The position numbers and the translations under genes are program-made. Under the pieces are notes generated by a model. The model saw nothing but the letters and a program-made list of their open reading frames with translations. It was not told the origin of the DNA and did not search any database. Of a stretch of DNA of 57,757 nucleotides, positions 54,301 through 57,757 are shown piece by piece. How positions within the stretch are numbered: the first letter of the stretch is position 1; the number at the start of each line of letters is the position of its first letter. This DNA is from Nemertoderma westbladi (taxonomy: Eukaryota; Xenacoelomorpha; Nemertodermatida; Nemertodermatidae). The stretch lies in the NCBI GenBank assembly GCA_032718475.1, contig JAUCBJ010000894.1:1-57757 (forward strand), in the 5' to 3' direction.

Positions 54301-54444
54301 AGGAACTTTCGACTAGTTGTAAACAACAGGGATGTGAACAAACTGGTAAGTCCGAACTCTAGTTTCTGGCCAGCTGATGCGAAATGTGTAATGTGGCGAG
54401 ACCGCCAATCTGTCTACAATCACACTCCCTTTCAATCCATCTAA
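51334..54444 (+). CDS. Non-LTR ORF1: SAP-like segment, Ulp1-like cysteine protease, coiled coil (1036 aa)
   Basis: Residues about 15-48 (LKTVMQKNGLSASGTRANCL) resemble a SAP DNA-binding motif. A Ser/Thr/Pro-rich linker follows to about 190. Residues about 300-500 look like an Ulp1/SENP (C48) protease: H389 in ENHFSLHI, Q452 and C458 in RQTNSFDCGTYLCVYA, at the spacing usual for the family (H to C 69 residues). The catalytic Asp is not seen where YDS is expected; the sequence there is TLCS (C406). Residues about 650-700 form a coiled coil (LEGENIGLKDQLAHE). The C-terminal 130 residues (GYCSIGGVQIERI, GGRRNFRLVVNN) could bind nucleic acid. It may cleave SUMO-like proteins or act in RNP assembly. 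Ulp1-like domains are known in the NeSL group, which has a different endonuclease. Confidence 0.82.
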   Translation: MTTILQENSMEDLRRANTQRLKTVMQKNGLSASGTRANCLLRAAKSRIFPDVPVTSLTPNAVTPLETTMATTRILPYTGSPPSTSATTSTNPLPESIPVTTTDTPISLVSPTTTTGTVFLPEPVSVLPVIAGALPELTPVNSGTVLSTTRIATRLVSTTPMTGFPPESIPEHSLQVTTGATPPPESVPATSSMSFGIEDDICAERCGTTDIRNWLVNNNDNSATPLPLISRGIKKKHSNKPHNPDQPIVEDLESDGSWKLRPIIPKCEAKQPDEENKFFPDIDVRFHETEVRAAALYTGGSKGLVMLKASDVDWEYLNQGKYLSTVIVDSFLSLLSNNYEHVCAVDSALCSMKLQQNNYDEASAIKYITHSCNITDTSLLLFPQCTENHFSLHIANRNDFTVFTLCSISAVMEPNIITNRLCDLLNTIEFYTNNQRSKSWHPVSYSNSFQRQTNSFDCGTYLCVYALLLATNSTLEVNYDSNSLRVWLKRCLSDIKIYDPLILEPLLYNEWRKVPPVPVPSMFESTSASSSSKLKATCETKDRVDEILHLREPLTLIMRRPRKTVLATLEQCDYEDLIQARQSLFEEVKSLMSNVDKNTLVLQSRSSKTQLANDLYELVRTKTESTLTAALKKRLKRNPVEILDDSNNIQEILSVLAVVQTRLSVMELQISKLEGENIGLKDQLAHERQQRIIIDNKLQYVNRDPNHMSNALHNCNGIENKHVETMTLTNMKTYNKSKGDQAYQNASTTMTSNERSKFEGYMDDVDNSSSNLMCTTVNSKTANTNCTSIGNDYNGSEEPWHLASMNPYTILAAYHENCMVKVMDEKDGESDKIVNSRKSDRERTHSVYQTNEIKHENEGDQQPHSVSNQYKYVNVRGQRVLSVNNYNDVNGSGNQNVHSKEKKPAPWHTNKLKNYIDTQKVNINNPSVSENREIQNRSQSNYRSRMTTYNEVLYLATNNPNYDEDRILGYCSIGGVQIERITTRNYGGRRNFRLVVNNRDVNKLVSPNSSFWPADAKCVMWRDRQSVYNHTPFQSI

Positions 54445-54511
54445 GGATCCACCACAGAGGGGGGATTTCAATAATGGTAGCAGCAAAAACTCTTGTCAAG
54501 GAACTGTAAGA

Positions 54512-57500
54512 ATGGTAACATTCAATTGCCATGATGCCATAACTAGTATTGACTATATTAAATCTTTATGTGCTTCTAATGATGTAGTAGCACTACAGGA
54601 GCACTGGTTGGATACTGAGGAAATAAAGGAGCTCCTGGTAAACCAGTTAGGCTCAGATTACCATTGTTTATCATTGGTTTCAAAGAAAATGGATAATCCA
54701 AACAAACGCCGTGGCGCTGGTGGTGTTTCACTAATTGCAAAAAAGTCTAAATTAAACCTGGTCCAAAAGATAGAATCCAATGACGACATCATTGGGGGAA
54801 TTTTCAAACCAGCTAATGCCTCCTGCCGTCTTCTCATATTGTGCGGTTATGTACCTGATGCTGGTAAACCACTAGAAATGTACATTGATCTTATGAATAG
54901 AGTAGAATCAATTATCAAAACAAACCCAGACTGCATTCCCTATTTGTTAATGGACACAAACTCAGATATTGGCATTGCTCATGGTCCAAGGTCATGTCGG
55001 TCTTCACCTACCTTGAGGGGTAAAGAGTTAATAAAATTTTGCTCTAACAACAATTTGGCTGCAGTTGACACATATAACAACTTTTCTGGCCCCACATATA
55101 CATTTCACAGCGCTGCGAGCAACACAAACTCATATATAGATCATATATTATCTTCACACCATGGTAAAAGTCTTGTTGTTGATGGCAGTGTGATGATGGA
55201 AACCTTTGAGAACAACCTCTCTGATCACCTACCAGTGTTTTGTCGTATTGATATAAGTCGTTTTATTAAAGCTGAAGGCTACAAAAACTCTATGAAAACA
55301 TTTAGCTCAGTGAAATTCAACTGGGAGAAGGCCAGTGTGGCTAACTTAAGGCAGTATAACGAAAAGGTCACAACTGAGTTGAATATGCTTAGAATCCCTG
55401 CAAAGCCAAATGAGAAATGGACTAAATGTATGTTAAATGATTATACAAATGACTTGACAGCTATACTTCTTAAGTGTGCGAAACAATGCATACCAATCTC
55501 TAAGCGGAAACGTAAGAGTAAAAATATACTTATCCGCAATAAACAACTACGAGACTATTCAAAAACATCAAAGAAACTATATAAAATGTGGATTGGTAAA
55601 GGTAGTCCTCATAATGATCCTCTGTGTGAAGAAATTAAGTCCTCAAAGCGAGCTACTCGACGGCTAAAGCGTAAATTATACAAAGAAATGTTAAATAAAC
55701 GACTTAGTCAAAGACTGAACACGGGGTCTGCTAAGACATTTTGGTCAAACTTTTCTAAAACGTCTCACTCTGCTCCTCCAGACATGGAAGATAAAATAAG
55801 TGAAGCAATTCAAAACGATCTTCAGCATAAGGGTGAACAGAATTTTGATGACATTGAAAGATATCTACGTTCTAGAATGGAATCTACAAGCATGCCTACA
55901 ATTGAAGCAAACACGATATATGAGGCTATCTTATCACTATCAAAGCGAAAGGCGCCCGACAGTAGGAGTCTAGTTGTTGAACACTTAATATGTGCAGATC
56001 CATCTGTAATATGCTATCATATCGGTATTGTCCTAAATACGAGTATTCAAGTTGGATGTGTGCCAGACGTGTTTGGAGAAACCATCCTCTCAATGGTTTA
56101 CAAAGGTCATGGTAGAAGTTTATATGAGACACCGTCATACAGGCCGATTGCCAGCATCAACATATATGCAAAGGTTTTAGAGGCGATCTGCTTATCGGAA
56201 TTTCTAGTAGAGATTGACAAACCTCATAGCATGTCAATGGCCTATCAAAAAAGAATTGGTTGTGATGAGGCCATATCTCTTGCATTGGAGGTGATTAATT
56301 ATTTTCAATCCAGGGGATCCACTATCTACGCCTGTCAAACAGATATCAGTTCCGCTTTCAACATGGTGGATTATGTTGTTCTATTCGACCGGCTATCCAA
56401 AATATTGAATCCATTCATCTGCTGTATATTACTTTATTATTATCGCAACACTAAATACTTCATCAAACATGGTGAAAGAATAAACAGAAGCTTTTTTATT
56501 GGGTTTAACGGAGTTAAGCAGGGCTCGCTGCTTTCGCCCTCTCTGTTCAACTTCTATATTCATGATGTTGTTGATAATATGGAGCGACTTGGCCTTGGCT
56601 GCTTTATAAAGGATACCTGGGTTGGAATTATCAATTATGCAGATGATTTGCTCCTTCTAGCATTGTCACGTACTGAAATTGAAAAAATGTTAACTGCCTT
56701 AGAAACACAGCTGACCCTTATTGGTTTGCACTTATCTGTAAGTAAAACGTCATGGACCACTATGGGTGACCAAACTAATGGAAGCAACCAGCAGATAATG
56801 TTTAATGGTTCCTCGATCAATCTGTCAGAATATATTAAATTTATTGGTTACAAATTATACAGCAAACCTGATCATATAATCGTTGATCTTAGACGGCGAA
56901 TCGGTATCTGTTCTTCTGCGTTCCATCAGAAGGGATGGACAGTCAGACAATACCCCCTTGATGTTGTCAGTAAACTGTGGAACACAATAGCTGTCCCGTT
57001 CCTTTGCTACGGCATGGAGATCCAAGTTGGTAGTCTTTCCTTGTCGGACATAAAGCGGTTAGATTCTCAATACAGAAAATCTCTACGTGGTCTTCTTTAT
57101 GCGGGAAATTATATCAGTACTCAGACACTGGAAATTGTGTTTGGTAATGCTTGTATCTCAACTACTGCCTTCAAGAGATTGGCCAATCTGATAGAGCGCA
57201 TTAAGTGTTGCCCTAAATACGACCTTCAACATATGCTACGGTTTTTATGCTCGATTGGTCAATGGGATGGTTACCTAAATAATAATCTGCCTAGTATTGC
57301 AGCTTCTTATAGTAAGGGCAGAAAGTTATATGCGCTACCATCATTATTTAACATATTTAATTTTGATTACTCTTACAAGGAACTGACACAGAGAATGTCA
57401 CCAGGTGCACCAAACATAAGTGATTGCTGTAGCGCAGATTTTCTCTCTATGTGCTACTCCAATAATGGACTCAGTTTCAAAAGTAAACGTGAAATATTTT

Positions 57501-57529
57501 CCTCTTACTATAATAGAACTGATGAATAA
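54512..57529 (+). CDS. Non-LTR ORF2: APE-type endonuclease and reverse transcriptase (1005 aa)
   Basis: The N-terminus is an exonuclease-endonuclease-phosphatase domain: N5, E30 in ALQEHWLD, D148 and N150 in LMDTNSD, YIDHILSS and S237-D238-H239. The reverse transcriptase has TDISSAFNMVDYV (motif A), GVKQGSLLSPSLFNF (motif B) and Y709-A-D-D712. The C-terminus (FIGYK, GWTVRQ, YRKSLRGLL) matches the relics at 437-1165. All catalytic residues expected for target-primed reverse transcription are present. The frame is open upstream from 54392, overlapping the end of ORF1 in the +1 frame, so ATG initiation at 54512 is likely but a frameshift is not excluded. A 12-codon ATG frame lies just before, at 54476. 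Confidence 0.93.
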   Translation: MVTFNCHDAITSIDYIKSLCASNDVVALQEHWLDTEEIKELLVNQLGSDYHCLSLVSKKMDNPNKRRGAGGVSLIAKKSKLNLVQKIESNDDIIGGIFKPANASCRLLILCGYVPDAGKPLEMYIDLMNRVESIIKTNPDCIPYLLMDTNSDIGIAHGPRSCRSSPTLRGKELIKFCSNNNLAAVDTYNNFSGPTYTFHSAASNTNSYIDHILSSHHGKSLVVDGSVMMETFENNLSDHLPVFCRIDISRFIKAEGYKNSMKTFSSVKFNWEKASVANLRQYNEKVTTELNMLRIPAKPNEKWTKCMLNDYTNDLTAILLKCAKQCIPISKRKRKSKNILIRNKQLRDYSKTSKKLYKMWIGKGSPHNDPLCEEIKSSKRATRRLKRKLYKEMLNKRLSQRLNTGSAKTFWSNFSKTSHSAPPDMEDKISEAIQNDLQHKGEQNFDDIERYLRSRMESTSMPTIEANTIYEAILSLSKRKAPDSRSLVVEHLICADPSVICYHIGIVLNTSIQVGCVPDVFGETILSMVYKGHGRSLYETPSYRPIASINIYAKVLEAICLSEFLVEIDKPHSMSMAYQKRIGCDEAISLALEVINYFQSRGSTIYACQTDISSAFNMVDYVVLFDRLSKILNPFICCILLYYYRNTKYFIKHGERINRSFFIGFNGVKQGSLLSPSLFNFYIHDVVDNMERLGLGCFIKDTWVGIINYADDLLLLALSRTEIEKMLTALETQLTLIGLHLSVSKTSWTTMGDQTNGSNQQIMFNGSSINLSEYIKFIGYKLYSKPDHIIVDLRRRIGICSSAFHQKGWTVRQYPLDVVSKLWNTIAVPFLCYGMEIQVGSLSLSDIKRLDSQYRKSLRGLLYAGNYISTQTLEIVFGNACISTTAFKRLANLIERIKCCPKYDLQHMLRFLCSIGQWDGYLNNNLPSIAASYSKGRKLYALPSLFNIFNFDYSYKELTQRMSPGAPNISDCCSADFLSMCYSNNGLSFKSKREIFSSYYNRTDE

Positions 57530-57757
57530 ATCACTTAGATATTAAGACTTTTAGAGTAGCTGGCTTTTTAGTAAACCGGTTTAGTCACGTTTTAATTCAA
57601 TATTACGCAATGTGGTATTCTTTTAATCTTCTGGTCGATCCATAAGACCTTTTTTAAAATGATTTTTAATGTGTTAATTGTTAACTGTCAATTATAATAA
57701 TAATTAAATGCCAGCTCGACTGGTGAGGCGCGAATATGCGCGAATAAACTAACTAAA
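57530..57757 (+). other. 3' untranslated region of the non-LTR element, to the window end
   Basis: AT-rich, no frame. It ends GCGCGAATAAACTAACTAAA; AATAAA is at about 57743-57748. Whether the element ends here cannot be decided from the window. Confidence 0.5.

Larger units (their letters stand above)
50690..57757 (+). mobile_element. Intact two-ORF non-LTR retrotransposon (CR1/Jockey group, not further placed)
   Basis: Two long clean frames (ORF1 51334-54444, ORF2 54512-57529) on the plus strand. The 5' boundary is a guess from a change in composition, and the 3' end may lie at or beyond the window edge, so no target duplication can be checked. Relics of related elements are at 437-1165 and 12055-17860. 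The completeness of both frames suggests a recently active copy. Confidence 0.8.

Overview
This window is nuclear DNA from an invertebrate animal whose species I cannot name. It shows spliceosomal introns, a metazoan-type PDZ scaffold gene, an immunoglobulin-like receptor gene, BEL/Pao, RTE and CR1/Jockey-like retroelements, and about 13 kb of minisatellites. Nothing looks bacterial.

Positions 1-40052 (minus strand) hold one host gene whose exons I rebuilt from splice sites and reading phase. In transcription order they are 39406-40052, 19019-20019, 9039-9241, 5319-5512, 3280-3406 and 1-151. All five junctions agree in phase, and the last three exons together spell one PDZ domain. The 5' end is not identified (a possible 30-nt exon sits at 40266-40295) and the 3' end lies beyond position 1. 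Its introns hold nearly all the repeats: a 77/75-bp array (3685-5222), a 30-bp array (5551-9022), a 32-bp array (11200-12028), a 59-bp array (14764-17356), a 14-bp array (20088-20846), many retroelement fragments, and a 16-kb BEL/Pao element. A 16-bp array (40425-44145) lies upstream of the first recognised exon.

The BEL/Pao element (22178-38290, minus strand) has 2.1-kb LTRs, intact gag and pol frames, and a 5-bp target duplication. It is inserted in the reverse transcriptase gene of a CR1/Jockey-like element (21226-22177 plus 38296-39375). A second nest lies at 12055-17860: an RTE fragment inside a CR1-like copy, inside an older CR1-like copy whose catalytic FADD box has been amplified into the 59-bp minisatellite.

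The right part (44.3-57.7 kb) holds an intronless Ig-like transmembrane receptor (44338-46209, minus), an RTE fragment, a CCAAT-rich stretch with three tandem exon-like cassettes (48160-48608), an unfamiliar 348-residue protein with a possible PC4-like segment (49128-50174), and an intact two-ORF non-LTR retrotransposon (51334-57529). ORF1 of that element has a SAP-like segment, an Ulp1-like protease domain and a coiled coil; ORF2 has an APE-type endonuclease and a reverse transcriptase.

The most notable observations are the Ulp1-like ORF1, a palindromic 18-mer scattered through the BEL element in all three codon phases, an integrase without its first catalytic Asp in an otherwise intact pol, an intron that is stop-free except for two single-base deletions, and the minisatellite derived from a reverse transcriptase active site.
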